In this document: piece by piece, positions 8,532-16,449 of the stretch
Layout of the letters: the number at the start of each line of letters is the position of its first letter
Position numbering within the stretch: the stretch's first letter is position 1
NCBI RefSeq assembly: GCF_003032475.1
Contig: NZ_CP028369.1
Span: 7,688,001 to 7,752,000 of the forward strand
Source of the DNA: Streptomyces sp. P3
Lineage (GTDB): Bacteria > Actinomycetota > Actinomycetes > Streptomycetales > Streptomycetaceae
Length of the DNA stretch: 64,000 nt
Direction of reading: 5' to 3'
The notes under the pieces: model-generated
The model's input: the letters and a program-made list of their open reading frames with translations, nothing else
What the model was told of the DNA's origin: nothing
Databases searched by the model: none
Program-made: the position numbers and the translations under genes

Positions 8532-9508
8532 GGTGTCGCCTCCGGTGCGGCCAGCGCGGGCAGCAGATCGGCCGTGGTCGCCAGCAGCGTGGTTCCGGCC
8601 AGGACCCGGCGCAGGTACAGGTGGGCCACGTGCTCCCAGGTCTGGGCGATCCCGCCGAAGACCTGCATCCCGGCGTACACCGCCTCGACGGCCGAGACGT
8701 CCACCTCAGCCTTGGCCACCCGGGCCGCGGTCAGAGCCGGTCCGGACGCTTCGTGGTCCAGGCACCAGGCGGCGTGGCGAGTGGCGCTGGTGCCGGCCTC
8801 CACCAGGACGGTTGCGTCGGCGAGCAGGTGCTGCACGGCCTGGAAGGAGCCGATCGGCTGTCCGTACTGGTGGCGTTCGCGGGCGTAGTCCGTGCTCTGC
8901 TCGGCGAACGAGCGGGCCGCGCCCACGAGTTCGCTCGCCACGACGACCAGGGCGTACGCCTGCCAGCGCTGGTGTGCCCCGGCGGTGAGCCGGCCGACGG
9001 GCCGCCCTTGGGCTGAGGCGTGCCGCACGCTCCGCAGCAGGTCCGCGGTCGGTGCCGGCGCCCCCATCTCGTGTTCGGTGACGCGTCCTGCGGCGTCGAC
9101 GGACAGGGCGGTGTCGGCTCCTTCGCAGTCCCAGGCGACGAGCCCCGTCGCTTCGGGGCCGGGGAAGCGCAGGTCATGGGCGAGTACGACGGTGGGGCGG
9201 GAGCCGTGGACGGTGTCGGGGAGCTCGCCCCCGTCGAGAAGACGCCGCAGCTCGGGGGCGAGCAGCGCGGTGCCGAGCAGGGACGTGGTCAGCGGTTGCC
9301 GGCCGTGCTCCTCGGCGAGCAGGGCGCATTCCTGCACGGTGGCGGCCGGCGGGGAGGTGCGGCGCAGGTCCGTCAGGCCGAGTTCGTCCAGTGCCCGCTG
9401 CGCGGCCGCGCGGGCCGGCGGCCCGGCGCCGTCGGCGCCGTCCGCGCGGAAGCGGGACGCGAACGCCCGCAGCATGTCCCGGACCAGCGTGAACTCCTCG
9501 CGTTCCAC
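8528..9508 (-). CDS. Acyl-CoA dehydrogenase-like subunit (heteromeric pair, small member)
   Basis: A 326-residue ACAD-fold protein with a diverged N-terminal half. The recognisable C-terminal half holds RHQYGQPIGSFQAVQHLLAD and a QVFGGIAQTWEHVAHLYLRR segment, where a G-x-x-x-T-WEH motif replaces the usual G-x-G-Y. I chose the GTG at 9508, two bases after the stop of the upstream crotonase gene; the open frame continues upstream but there it only mirrors the crotonase gene. It pairs with the 7374-8531 product through a 4-bp overlap. Confidence 0.85.
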   Translation of the reverse strand: MEREEFTLVRDMLRAFASRFRADGADGAGPPARAAAQRALDELGLTDLRRTSPPAATVQECALLAEEHGRQPLTTSLLGTALLAPELRRLLDGGELPDTVHGSRPTVVLAHDLRFPGPEATGLVAWDCEGADTALSVDAAGRVTEHEMGAPAPTADLLRSVRHASAQGRPVGRLTAGAHQRWQAYALVVVASELVGAARSFAEQSTDYARERHQYGQPIGSFQAVQHLLADATVLVEAGTSATRHAAWCLDHEASGPALTAARVAKAEVDVSAVEAVYAGMQVFGGIAQTWEHVAHLYLRRVLAGTTLLATTADLLPALAAPEATP

Positions 9509-9510
9509 GC

Positions 9511-10320
9511 TCAGTCCTCCTCGGCGGTGAGGGCGGTGGCGGCGCGGCGGTTCGCGCGGGAGGCGAGGTCGCCCACGATGCGGATGTGGTCGGGGCTGGT
9601 CATGGTGGAGCGCTCGGCCAGCAGCGCCGCTTCCATGCCGCCGCGCGAGACCTGTTCGACCACCGCCGCGAGGGCCGCCTTCGTGGCCCGCAGCGCCTCC
9701 GGGGGCTGGGCCGCGAGCCGGTGGGCCAGGGCCAGGGCCGCACCCATCAGGTCGGCCCCCGGAACGGTCCGGTTGGCCAGGCCGAGTTCGACGGCGGTGG
9801 CGGCCGGGATGCGGTCCCCGGTGAACAGGTACTCCTTCACGCGCAACAGGCTGGTCAGCAGCGGCCACAGGGTCACCCCGCCGTCGCCCGCCACCAGGCC
9901 CACCGAGACGTGGGGGTCGGCGAGGTAGGCGTCCTCGGCCATGAGGACGAGGTCGCACCCCAGTGCGAGGGAGCAGCCGAGGCCCACGGCAGGGCCGTTG
10001 ACGGCGGCGACGACCGGCAGCGGAAAGCGGATCATGTCCGTCTGGATGGTGCGGTCGAGCCGGATGGACCGCTCCCGCAGCCCCGGGTCGTCGTGGTGGC
10101 GGAGCAGATGGTCGAAGTCGCCGCCCGCGCTGAACGCCCGTCCTGCCCCGGTGAGGACGACAGCCCGCGCTCCGGGGTCCTCGGCGAGCTCCCGCCACAC
10201 CTGGGACAGCCGGAGGTGGAGCTCCGCGGAGACACCGTTGAGGCGGTCGGGGCGGTTCAGCGTGACGATGCGGACGTCTCCGTCGTCGGCCACGGTCAGG
10301 ACGGGGCTCACATCGGTCAT
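9511..10320 (-). CDS. Enoyl-CoA hydratase/isomerase family protein (first gene of leftward operon)
   Basis: A 269-residue crotonase-fold enzyme with a diverged NGVSAEL substrate loop, oxyanion-hole segments AFSAGGDFD and GPAVGLGCSLALGCD, and the family's C-terminal region. The position of one usual catalytic Glu reads DGG. It is the promoter-proximal gene of the operon that runs down to 741. The 87 bp upstream hold both a GGTCAGACC dyad (10339-10347) and a perfect GAGAAT-N3-ATTCTC palindrome (10376-10390), so this operon may answer to two regulators. Confidence 0.87.
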   Translation of the reverse strand: MTDVSPVLTVADDGDVRIVTLNRPDRLNGVSAELHLRLSQVWRELAEDPGARAVVLTGAGRAFSAGGDFDHLLRHHDDPGLRERSIRLDRTIQTDMIRFPLPVVAAVNGPAVGLGCSLALGCDLVLMAEDAYLADPHVSVGLVAGDGGVTLWPLLTSLLRVKEYLFTGDRIPAATAVELGLANRTVPGADLMGAALALAHRLAAQPPEALRATKAALAAVVEQVSRGGMEAALLAERSTMTSPDHIRIVGDLASRANRRAATALTAEED

Positions 10321-10338
10321 GCCGCCGATGTTATTAAA

Positions 10339-10347
10339 GGTCAGACC
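10339..10347. promoter_or_regulatory. Putative GntR/FadR operator GGTCAGACC
   Basis: A GGTC-A-GACC dyad in an AAAGGTCAGACCGAA context, 19 bp upstream of the crotonase start at 10320. The same core in nearly the same context recurs at 13234-13242 in front of the operon that ends with the GntR gene. FadR-subfamily regulators commonly bind TGGTnnnACCA-like dyads, so these two copies are the likely sites of the local GntR protein. Confidence 0.6.
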
Positions 10348-10375
10348 GAATGTGTCAATGGTGTTGCGTGAAATA

Positions 10376-10390
10376 GAGAATCATATTCTC
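10376..10390. promoter_or_regulatory. Island operator, perfect GAGAAT-CAT-ATTCTC
   Basis: A perfect 6-3-6 palindrome, 55 bp upstream of the crotonase start and beyond the GntR stop codon at 10408. Because the GntR gene ends here, the site can only serve the leftward operon 10320 to 741. It matches the other island copies at all 12 arm positions. Confidence 0.8.
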
Positions 10391-10407
10391 AACCGGTGCC
10401 GGGCGGA

Positions 10408-11217
10408 TCAGGCCTCGGGCTCGGTCAGTTCCACCCGATCCCGGCGGTCCACCTCCGCGGCGGCCCGTGCGAACCCGCACACATGGCGGCTCATCCGCCG
10501 CCGGGCGGCCGCCGCGTCACCCGCCCTGATGGCCTCGGTGATCTTCGCGTGCGCCCGGGCGGTGACCTCGCGGATCCGGGCGTCCATGAACCGTTCCAGG
10601 TTCGTGGCGGCGTAGATCGACTCCGAGAGAGCGCTGAGGAACCCGATGAGCAGCTCGTTGCCGCCGGCCCTCGCCACCCCGTTGTGCCAGCGGACGTTGG
10701 CCCGCAGGAAGCGCCGGATGTCCTCACCGGCCCCGACCAGCTCGGCGTGGGCGGCGTCCAGGTCGGCCAGGTCCTGCTCGGAGCGCCGGCCGGCCGCGAG
10801 AGCCGCGCACGCCGGTTCGATCGCCTCGCGGGTCTCGTGCAGCGCCTCCAGCCGGATCTGCTGGCCCCGGATCACCAACCGGACCGTGTTCGCCAGGGAC
10901 TCCCGGCCCGGCCGGCGCACGAAGGCCCCGCCCCCGCGTCCCGGCCGGATCTCCACCAGCCGCTCGACCTCCAGGATGCGCAGCGCCTCCCGGACGGTCG
11001 CCCGGCTCAGCCCCGTCTGCTCCACCAGCTGCCGCTCGGGAGGCAGTGCCGTGCCCTCCGTCAGCTGCCCGGTCAGGATGCGCTCACGCACCTCGGCGGC
11101 CAGGACGTCCGAGGCCTTGGGGACGGTGAGCGTGTCGAAGCGCGGGGTGCGGGAGGTGGAATGGGCGCTGGGCACGGGTTCAGGCCTCTCGTCGGGCGTC
11201 CGTTTCGGCTGAACCAT
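10408..11217 (-). CDS. GntR-family transcriptional regulator, FadR subfamily (FCD domain)
   Basis: A 269-residue regulator. An N-terminal winged helix-turn-helix (about residues 35-105; LPPERQLVEQTGLSRATVRE followed by ALRILEVERLVEIRPGRGG) is joined to an all-helical FCD domain. His residues typical of a metal-bound effector pocket appear in RWHNGV, RAHAKI and MSRHVCGF. FadR-type proteins usually repress until an acyl-CoA or carboxylate effector binds. The gene lies 20 bp after the SDR in an ACAD-SDR-GntR operon whose promoter carries GGTCAGACC, so autoregulation is likely. It may also control the operon starting at 10320. Confidence 0.9.
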   Translation of the reverse strand: MVQPKRTPDERPEPVPSAHSTSRTPRFDTLTVPKASDVLAAEVRERILTGQLTEGTALPPERQLVEQTGLSRATVREALRILEVERLVEIRPGRGGGAFVRRPGRESLANTVRLVIRGQQIRLEALHETREAIEPACAALAAGRRSEQDLADLDAAHAELVGAGEDIRRFLRANVRWHNGVARAGGNELLIGFLSALSESIYAATNLERFMDARIREVTARAHAKITEAIRAGDAAAARRRMSRHVCGFARAAAEVDRRDRVELTEPEA

Positions 11218-11237
11218 TCAACACCGCGTGCCGTCCG

Positions 11238-12005
11238 TCAGATGACCAGCCCGCCGTCCACCGGCAGCACCTGTCCGGTGACGAAGGACGCCGCGTCGGA
11301 GGCGAGGAAGACGAACGCGCCCGCGACCTCGGCCGGCTCCGCCCACCGGCCCAGCGGGATCCGGGCGAGCATCCGGTCCGCGAACTTCGGGTCGGTGCGG
11401 ATGGTCTCGGTCATCGAGGTCGCCGCCAGCGGTGCCAGCGCGTTGACCAGGATGTTCTTCCTGGCCAGCTCGCGGGCCAGCGACTTGGTGAACCCGATGA
11501 CGGCGGCCTTGGCCGCCGAGTAGTTCACCTGGCCCAGGGTGCCGGTCAGGCCGGCCGACGACGTGACGTTGATGATCCGCCCGGTGCCGTCCGTCGGGAG
11601 GAAGGGCAACGCGGCCTGGGCGCACTGGAACGCTCCCAGCACATGGACCTCGATCAGTCGCCGTACCGACTCCTTCTCCAGCTTCTCGAACATCGCGGGA
11701 GCGGTGACCCCGGCGTTGTTGACGAGGATGTGCAGCGTCCCGCCGGTGAGCGCGGCGGCCCGGGACACCGCGGCGTCGGCCGCTTCCCGGTCCACGACGT
11801 CCAGGGCCGCTCCCTCGGCGCGCAGGCCCCGCGCGGTCAGCCTCGCGGCCACGTCCGCGGCCGCGGCCCCGTCGACATCGGTGACGAGCACCGCGGCCCC
11901 GGCCCGTGCCAGCGCCTCGGCCACGGCCGAGCCGATGCCGCCGCCGGCGCCGGTCACCAGCGCCGAACGTCCCGTCAGGGCGAACAGTCCCGTTCCTTCG
12001 GCCAT
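11238..12005 (-). CDS. SDR-family oxidoreductase (FabG-like)
   Basis: A 255-residue SDR with the TGAGGGIG cofactor motif, the NNAG motif, a catalytic Ser (NVTSSAG) and YSAAK, and the C-terminal GQVLPVDGG. It would oxidise a hydroxyl, or reduce a ketone, on an acyl-CoA or ring intermediate with NAD(P). I prefer the ATG at 12005 because a GAGGAG Shine-Dalgarno lies 5 bp ahead of it; a GTG one codon earlier is possible. The ACAD stop is 10 bp upstream and GntR follows 20 bp downstream. Confidence 0.88.
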   Translation of the reverse strand: MAEGTGLFALTGRSALVTGAGGGIGSAVAEALARAGAAVLVTDVDGAAAADVAARLTARGLRAEGAALDVVDREAADAAVSRAAALTGGTLHILVNNAGVTAPAMFEKLEKESVRRLIEVHVLGAFQCAQAALPFLPTDGTGRIINVTSSAGLTGTLGQVNYSAAKAAVIGFTKSLARELARKNILVNALAPLAATSMTETIRTDPKFADRMLARIPLGRWAEPAEVAGAFVFLASDAASFVTGQVLPVDGGLVI

Positions 12006-12014
12006 CACGGCTCC

Positions 12015-13181
12015 TCAGTAGCTCCTCGGAAGCCCCAGCGTGTGGGACCCCAGATAGTTCAGGACCATCTCCTGGCTGACCGGCGCGATCCGCATCAGGC
12101 GGGCCTCCCGGAAGAGGCGGGCCACCGGATACTCCTCGGAGTAGCCCATGCCGCCGTGCGTCTGCAGGGCCCGGTCGGCGGCGGTGAACCCGGCGTCCGC
12201 GCACAGGTACTTGGCGGTGTTGGCCTCCCGCCCGCACGGCCGGCCCTGGTCGTACAGCCAGGTCGCCTTGCGCAGTACGAGCTCCGCCGCGTCGAGGCGG
12301 GTGAGCGCGTCGGCGAGCGGGAACTGGACGCCCTGATTCATGCCGATGGGCCGGCCGAACACCTCCCGCTCGCGGCCGTAACGCACGGCCCGCTCCAGGG
12401 CGACCCGGCCGATGCCGAGCGCCTCGGCGGCGATCAGCATCCGCTCCGGGTTGAGACCGTCGAGCAGATGGCGGAAGCCCTGGCCCTCCTCGCCGACCCG
12501 GTCCTCGACGGGCACTCTGAGTTCGTCGATGAACAGCTCGTTGGAGGAGACGGCGTTGCGGCCCATCTTCGGGATCGGGCGGATGTCCACCCGGTCGCGG
12601 TCCAGGTCGGTCAGGAACAGGGTCATGCCGTCCGTCGGCCTGTCGACCTCGTCGCGCCGGGCCGTGCGGGTCAGCAGCAGGATCTTCTCCGACTCCAGGG
12701 CCTTGGAGATCCACACCTTGCGTCCACTGACGACGTAGTGGTCGCCGTCCCGGCGGGCGTACGTCGTGATGCTCGTCGTGTCCAGGCCGGCGCCCGGCTC
12801 CGTCACTCCGAAGCACACGTGCAGATCACCGCGCGCGATCCGGGGCAGGGTGCGCCGCTTCAGCTCCTCGGAGCCGTGCACCACCACCGGATGCATGCCG
12901 AAGATCGACATGTGGATCGCGCTGGCGGCGTTCATGCCACCGCCGGAGCGCGCGACCTCCTCCAGCAGCAGCGTGGCCTCCGTGATGCCGAGTCCGTGGC
13001 CACCGTACTCCTCGGGGATCGTGATGCCGAGCCAGCCGCCGTCCGCGACCACGGCGTAGAACTCCTCCGGGAACGCGTGGTCCCGGTCCTTCTCCATCCA
13101 GTACCGGTCGTCGAAGTCACGCAGGAGACCGGCCACGGCCTTGCGAATCGTCTCCTGATCCTCGGTCAGCTCGAAGTCCAC
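12015..13181 (-). CDS. Acyl-CoA dehydrogenase
   Basis: A 388-residue single-subunit ACAD with the N-terminal FELTEDQETIRKAV helix, VTEPGAGLDTTS, the QTHGGMGYSEEYP motif and a C-terminal APVSQEMVLNYLG segment carrying a Glu in the catalytic-base region. I place the start at GTG 13181, which has a GAGGGG Shine-Dalgarno 8 bp upstream and begins with the usual MDFELTEDQ-type terminus. The frame stays open to 13232, but the extension is not ACAD-like and would run into the GGTCAGACC dyad. It is first gene of the ACAD-SDR-GntR operon. Confidence 0.9.
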   Translation of the reverse strand: MDFELTEDQETIRKAVAGLLRDFDDRYWMEKDRDHAFPEEFYAVVADGGWLGITIPEEYGGHGLGITEATLLLEEVARSGGGMNAASAIHMSIFGMHPVVVHGSEELKRRTLPRIARGDLHVCFGVTEPGAGLDTTSITTYARRDGDHYVVSGRKVWISKALESEKILLLTRTARRDEVDRPTDGMTLFLTDLDRDRVDIRPIPKMGRNAVSSNELFIDELRVPVEDRVGEEGQGFRHLLDGLNPERMLIAAEALGIGRVALERAVRYGREREVFGRPIGMNQGVQFPLADALTRLDAAELVLRKATWLYDQGRPCGREANTAKYLCADAGFTAADRALQTHGGMGYSEEYPVARLFREARLMRIAPVSQEMVLNYLGSHTLGLPRSY

Positions 13182-13233
13182 AGTGGGGAACCCCTCTGCC
13201 GGGCGGCGGATGGAAAGTGCGAAACATATCAAA

Positions 13234-13242
13234 GGTCAGACC
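13234..13242. promoter_or_regulatory. Putative GntR/FadR operator GGTCAGACC
   Basis: The second copy of the GGTC-A-GACC dyad (context AAAGGTCAGACCAAA), 53 bp upstream of the ACAD start at 13181. A further half-site-like stretch, GTGGTCGGTC, follows at 13246-13255. Its position before the operon that contains the GntR gene supports autoregulation. Confidence 0.6.
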
Positions 13243-13285
13243 AAAGTGGTCGGTCAAGAGCCCGGAGGGATGTTTCCGACGTGAG

Positions 13286-13316
13286 CGGGCCCCCGCGGGT
13301 GCGCCGCGGGGGCCCG
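13286..13316. terminator. Strong 13-bp stem terminator
   Basis: A perfect inverted repeat with 13-nt arms (13286-13298 and 13304-13316) and a 5-nt GTGCG loop, lying 19 bp after the stop of the TetR gene. It is very GC-rich and has no T-run, which is usual for actinomycete intrinsic terminators. It separates TetR transcription from the ACAD operon promoter. Confidence 0.7.
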
Positions 13317-13334
13317 AGCCTGAGGGCGGTCGGA

Positions 13335-14249
13335 TCAGGTCCGGGGCCGGGAAGTCGTCTTACCGGTGACGGATCTGGCCGGGGTGGTGGACTTCCTCGC
13401 GGCGGTGCCCGATGCCGTCTTCTTGGCGCTGGTGCCCGAGGCTGTCTTCTTGGCGGCGGTGCCCGAGGCTGCCCTCGTCGCCGTGGTGTCCGAGGTCGCC
13501 TTCTTCGCGGCAGTCGTCTTCTTCGCCGCGCCCGTCTTCCTCGCGGCCGGCCCGGTCGTCGGCTCCTGGGTGCCGGCCGCCGCTCCGCCCGTGATCCCGC
13601 CGAGGCAGAACGCCCACACCTCCTCGACGGTGATCGGAGACGGGTGGGCTCCGACCGGGGCGGCGGGGGCCTGGGCCGTGAACATGGCCGTCTGCATGAT
13701 CAGGGAGGCGGTGCGCCGGGCCTTCGGGGAGGTGGCCTGCCCCGCCTGGACGGCCTCCTCCACCAGCTCGGTGAAGAGGCCGAGCAGGGGGAGGTGCGCG
13801 GTGGCCACCTGGTCCGGGTGGGACACCAGCAGCTGGACGGCGAAGTCGGTGAAGAGCGGCGACTGCCGGCCCGGGCGGGGCTTGGAGGCGTCGTAGAGCA
13901 ACTCGACCGCGGTCTTCAGTCGCGCCAGCGGGCCCTGTCCCGTGGCGGTCTTCTCGCGGATGTCGGCGGCCGACCTCGCCAGCGCGTCCTCGAACAGTGC
14001 GAGCAGCAGTTCGTGCTTGCCGTCGAAGTGCTGGTAGAAGCTGCGCAGCGACTGGCGGGAGCGCTCCACGACCTCCTGCACGGTGAAGTCGGTGGTGCCC
14101 TTGTCGGCGATGAGTTCCTGGGCGGCGTCCAGGAAGCGCTGCACGCGCTGCTCGGCGCGCAGCTTCGCCGCCCGGGTGGAGCGCTCGACGGCGCGCTGCC
14201 GCCAGGCGGGCTCGGGGGACTCGGCGGATTCGGCGGGGACGACACTCAT
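13335..14249 (-). CDS. TetR-family regulator with Lys/Ala-rich histone-like tail; candidate island regulator
   Basis: A 304-residue protein. Residues about 32-92 form a TetR DNA-binding domain with the HTH at about 57-76 and the SLRSFYQHFDGKHELLLALF block. A helical ligand domain runs to about residue 225. The last 75 residues are a low-complexity Ala/Lys/Thr tail with repeated AKKT units, encoded in part by three 27-bp tandem repeats. Such histone-H1-like tails in actinobacteria usually give non-specific DNA affinity. The gene diverges from the ACAD pair at 14417, and a perfect GAGAAT-N3-ATTCTC site lies between them, 94 bp from its start. It is therefore the best candidate to bind that palindrome across the island (inference). 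Confidence 0.9.
   Translation of the reverse strand: MSVVPAESAESPEPAWRQRAVERSTRAAKLRAEQRVQRFLDAAQELIADKGTTDFTVQEVVERSRQSLRSFYQHFDGKHELLLALFEDALARSAADIREKTATGQGPLARLKTAVELLYDASKPRPGRQSPLFTDFAVQLLVSHPDQVATAHLPLLGLFTELVEEAVQAGQATSPKARRTASLIMQTAMFTAQAPAAPVGAHPSPITVEEVWAFCLGGITGGAAAGTQEPTTGPAARKTGAAKKTTAAKKATSDTTATRAASGTAAKKTASGTSAKKTASGTAARKSTTPARSVTGKTTSRPRT
13392..13472. repeat. Three 27-bp tandem repeats in the TetR tail
   Basis: Units at 13392-13418, 13419-13445 and 13446-13472 are near-identical and encode the repeated nonapeptide ASGT(A/S)A(K/R)K(T/S). Copy number in such in-frame repeats can vary between strains without breaking the gene. Confidence 0.8.
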
Positions 14250-14302
14250 GGGAAGAACGGTACTCCACGCATGCGGAAAGAGGAGGCCGGAGCCCTACCG
14301 AA

Positions 14303-14322
14303 TTGCGCTCTGCGCAGTGCAA
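14303..14322. promoter_or_regulatory. Second dyad between TetR and ACAD genes
   Basis: An imperfect inverted repeat TTGCGCT-N6-AGTGCAA (6 of 7 arm positions pair), 53 bp upstream of the TetR start. It differs from the island palindrome. It may be a separate operator or promoter element, or chance; nothing else in the sequence decides this. Confidence 0.25.
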
Positions 14323-14342
14323 GAGCCTTACTCGCGCAGGGC

Positions 14343-14357
14343 GAGAATGGTATTCTC
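14343..14357. promoter_or_regulatory. Island operator, perfect GAGAAT-GGT-ATTCTC
   Basis: A perfect 6-3-6 palindrome in the divergent region between the TetR gene (start 14249) and the ACAD pair (start 14417). It is placed to regulate both directions, so TetR autoregulation is possible. Confidence 0.85.
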
Positions 14358-14416
14358 ACCCTCGGTCCGGGCCCGTGCCCGGGGGGCAGCCGGTGGTACG
14401 GCGGAGGAGGCCGGGC

Positions 14417-15268
14417 GTGGAGTTCGAACTCGACGAGGAACAGCGGCTGCTGCGGCGCACCGTGCGCGAGACGGTGGCCAAGATGCGCGGCCGCCCCGAG
14501 GACCAGCAATGGGACACCTACCTCCGCCTCGGCTGGCTGGAGGCGCCCCCGCTCGAGCTCGCCCTCATCCTCGAAGAGCTGGGGTACGCCGCCGACCCCA
14601 CCCCGTTCCTGGCCACCGCCACCTGGTTCGCACCGCTCACCGGCCGCCTCCCCGAGGGCAGCGGCACCGCCGTGTTCGACGGCGCCGGGCGCTACGTCCT
14701 CGACGCCGACCGGGCCGACGAGGTCGCACTGCTCACCGGCCGGGGGGTCATCGTCGTCCCGGGTGCGGAGCTGGCCGCACCACGGGTCCCGGTGCTCGAT
14801 CCGCACCTGCACGCCGCCCACGTCGACGCCGACGGCCTGGTCGCCGCGGTGCCCGAGCCGGCCCTGCTGGGGCTGGCGGCCACCTGTGTCGGCGCCTGCC
14901 GGCGCGTCCTCGACCTCGTCCTGGACCACGTGAGGCAGCGGGCACAGTTCGGCCGGCCGCTCGGCTCCTTCCAGGCCGTCAAGCACAAGGCGGCCGACAT
15001 GCACGTGGCCATCGAACGGGCCCGTGCCCTCACCCACTTCGGCGCCCTGACCCTCGCGGAGAACGACCCGCGCCGGACCGACGCCGCGCACATGGCCAAG
15101 GCGGCGGCGGGCGAGTGTCAGCGCCTGGTCTTCCGGCACGGTCTGCAACTGTTCGGCGCCATGGGCTTCACCTGGGAGAACGAACTGCAGTACCACCTCA
15201 AGCGCGCCCAGGCCTGCGACCTGCTCCTCGGCGTCGCATCCGTCCACAGGAAGGCATTGCTCGCGTGA
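14417..15268 (+). CDS. Acyl-CoA dehydrogenase-like subunit (heteromeric pair, small member)
   Basis: A 283-residue ACAD-fold protein with an N-terminal EFELDEEQRLLRRTV helix, a shortened middle, and the typical RAQFGRPLGSFQAVKHKAAD segment. It ends in QLFGAMGFTWENELQYHLKR, where the WE(N/H) pattern marks the small-partner type. The start is GTG 14417 with GGAGGAGG 7-14 bases before it; the frame is open further upstream but would read through the operator. TGA overlaps the ATG of the large subunit, so the two are coupled. Confidence 0.88.
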   Translation: MEFELDEEQRLLRRTVRETVAKMRGRPEDQQWDTYLRLGWLEAPPLELALILEELGYAADPTPFLATATWFAPLTGRLPEGSGTAVFDGAGRYVLDADRADEVALLTGRGVIVVPGAELAAPRVPVLDPHLHAAHVDADGLVAAVPEPALLGLAATCVGACRRVLDLVLDHVRQRAQFGRPLGSFQAVKHKAADMHVAIERARALTHFGALTLAENDPRRTDAAHMAKAAAGECQRLVFRHGLQLFGAMGFTWENELQYHLKRAQACDLLLGVASVHRKALLA

Positions 15269-16425
15269 TGAAGCTGGCCGACGACCCCGAGGTGGAGGCG
15301 TTCCGCGCGGAGTTCGCCGCCTTCCTCGACGCCCACCTGCCCGACGAGGCCGGGGCCCGCGAACGCGCCGGCTCCAGCGCCCACGTCCCCCGCTGGGCAC
15401 GCCGCTGGCAGCGCACCCTGTTCGACGCGGGCTGGCTGCTGCCGGGCCAGCCGCCCGAGTACGGCGGCCGGGACGCCACCCTGCCCCAGCAACTCGCCCA
15501 CCTGGAGGAGCTGGCCCGCCGTCGGGTCTACCACAGCTTCAACCCCCAGGGCCTCGGCATCATCGCCGCCTCCCTGCTCACCTTCGGCACCGAGGAGCAG
15601 AAGCGCCGCTGGGCGGTGCCGATCCTGCGCGCCGAGATCACCGCCGCGCTCGGCATGAGCGAACCCGAGGCCGGCTCCGACCTGGCCTCCCTGCGCACCA
15701 GGGCCGTACCGGACCGGGACGGGTTCGTGGTCAACGGGCAGAAGGTCTGGACCTCCGGCGCGCACGACGCAGACGTCCTGCTCGCCTTCGTCCGCACCGA
15801 CCCGGACGCGCCCAAGCACCAGGGCATCAGCGCCCTGCTGGTCCCGACCGGCGCCGAAGGCGTCGTGCGCCGCCCGTTCGGGTCGATCGCCGCCGAGGAC
15901 GACCTGGACTTCAACGAGGTGTTCCTCACCGACGTGCGCGTACCCCGAGAGAACCTCCTCGGCCCCCTGAACGAGGGCTGGCGGGTGGCGAACGGCTCCC
16001 TCGGCCACGAACGCACGCTGCTGTGGCTGTCGTACGCCGAACGCCTCGAGGACCTGCTCCGCGACGCGGCCGACGCGGGAGCCGGCCAGGAGTGGTACGC
16101 CACGCTCCGCATGGACCTGACGGCGCTGCGCCTGCTCGGCCACCGCCAGCTCGGCCAGGACCGGGACCCGGCGGAGATCTCGGTGCTCAAACTGCTCGGC
16201 TCCGAGGCCGTCCAGTCCGCCTCCCTGTACGCGCTGGAGGCGCACGGCGTCGAGGGGCTGGAGCATCCGGCACGCACGGGCCCGTACCACCACATGCACC
16301 ACGAGCACTTCATCTCCAGCTGGTTCGAGCGGTACGCGCGCAGCTTCGCCGGCACCATCGCGGGCGGCACCAGCGAGATCCAGCGCAACATCATCGCCGA
16401 GCGCATCCTCGGCCTGCCGCGATAG
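15268..16425 (+). CDS. Acyl-CoA dehydrogenase subunit (heteromeric pair, large member)
   Basis: A 385-residue ACAD with MSEPEAGSDLAS, NGQKVWTSGAH and the C-terminal AGGTSEIQRNIIAERILGLPR. It pairs with the preceding 283-residue subunit (1-base overlap TGATG). Insertion of a His-rich segment (YHHMHHEHF, about residues 342-350) is unusual and might reflect a substrate or metal contact. It is followed 24 bp later by a crotonase gene, giving a dehydrogenation-hydration module under the operator at 14343. Confidence 0.9.
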   Translation: MKLADDPEVEAFRAEFAAFLDAHLPDEAGARERAGSSAHVPRWARRWQRTLFDAGWLLPGQPPEYGGRDATLPQQLAHLEELARRRVYHSFNPQGLGIIAASLLTFGTEEQKRRWAVPILRAEITAALGMSEPEAGSDLASLRTRAVPDRDGFVVNGQKVWTSGAHDADVLLAFVRTDPDAPKHQGISALLVPTGAEGVVRRPFGSIAAEDDLDFNEVFLTDVRVPRENLLGPLNEGWRVANGSLGHERTLLWLSYAERLEDLLRDAADAGAGQEWYATLRMDLTALRLLGHRQLGQDRDPAEISVLKLLGSEAVQSASLYALEAHGVEGLEHPARTGPYHHMHHEHFISSWFERYARSFAGTIAGGTSEIQRNIIAERILGLPR

Positions 16426-16449
16426 ACGAGGGACAGGAGGACACGCCAC

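Noticed and set aside
14083..15267. N-terminal extension of the large ACAD subunit gene upstream of 15268
   Set aside because: The extension overlaps the small-subunit gene in another frame and has no homology; ATG 15268 overlaps the preceding stop as in neighbouring pairs.
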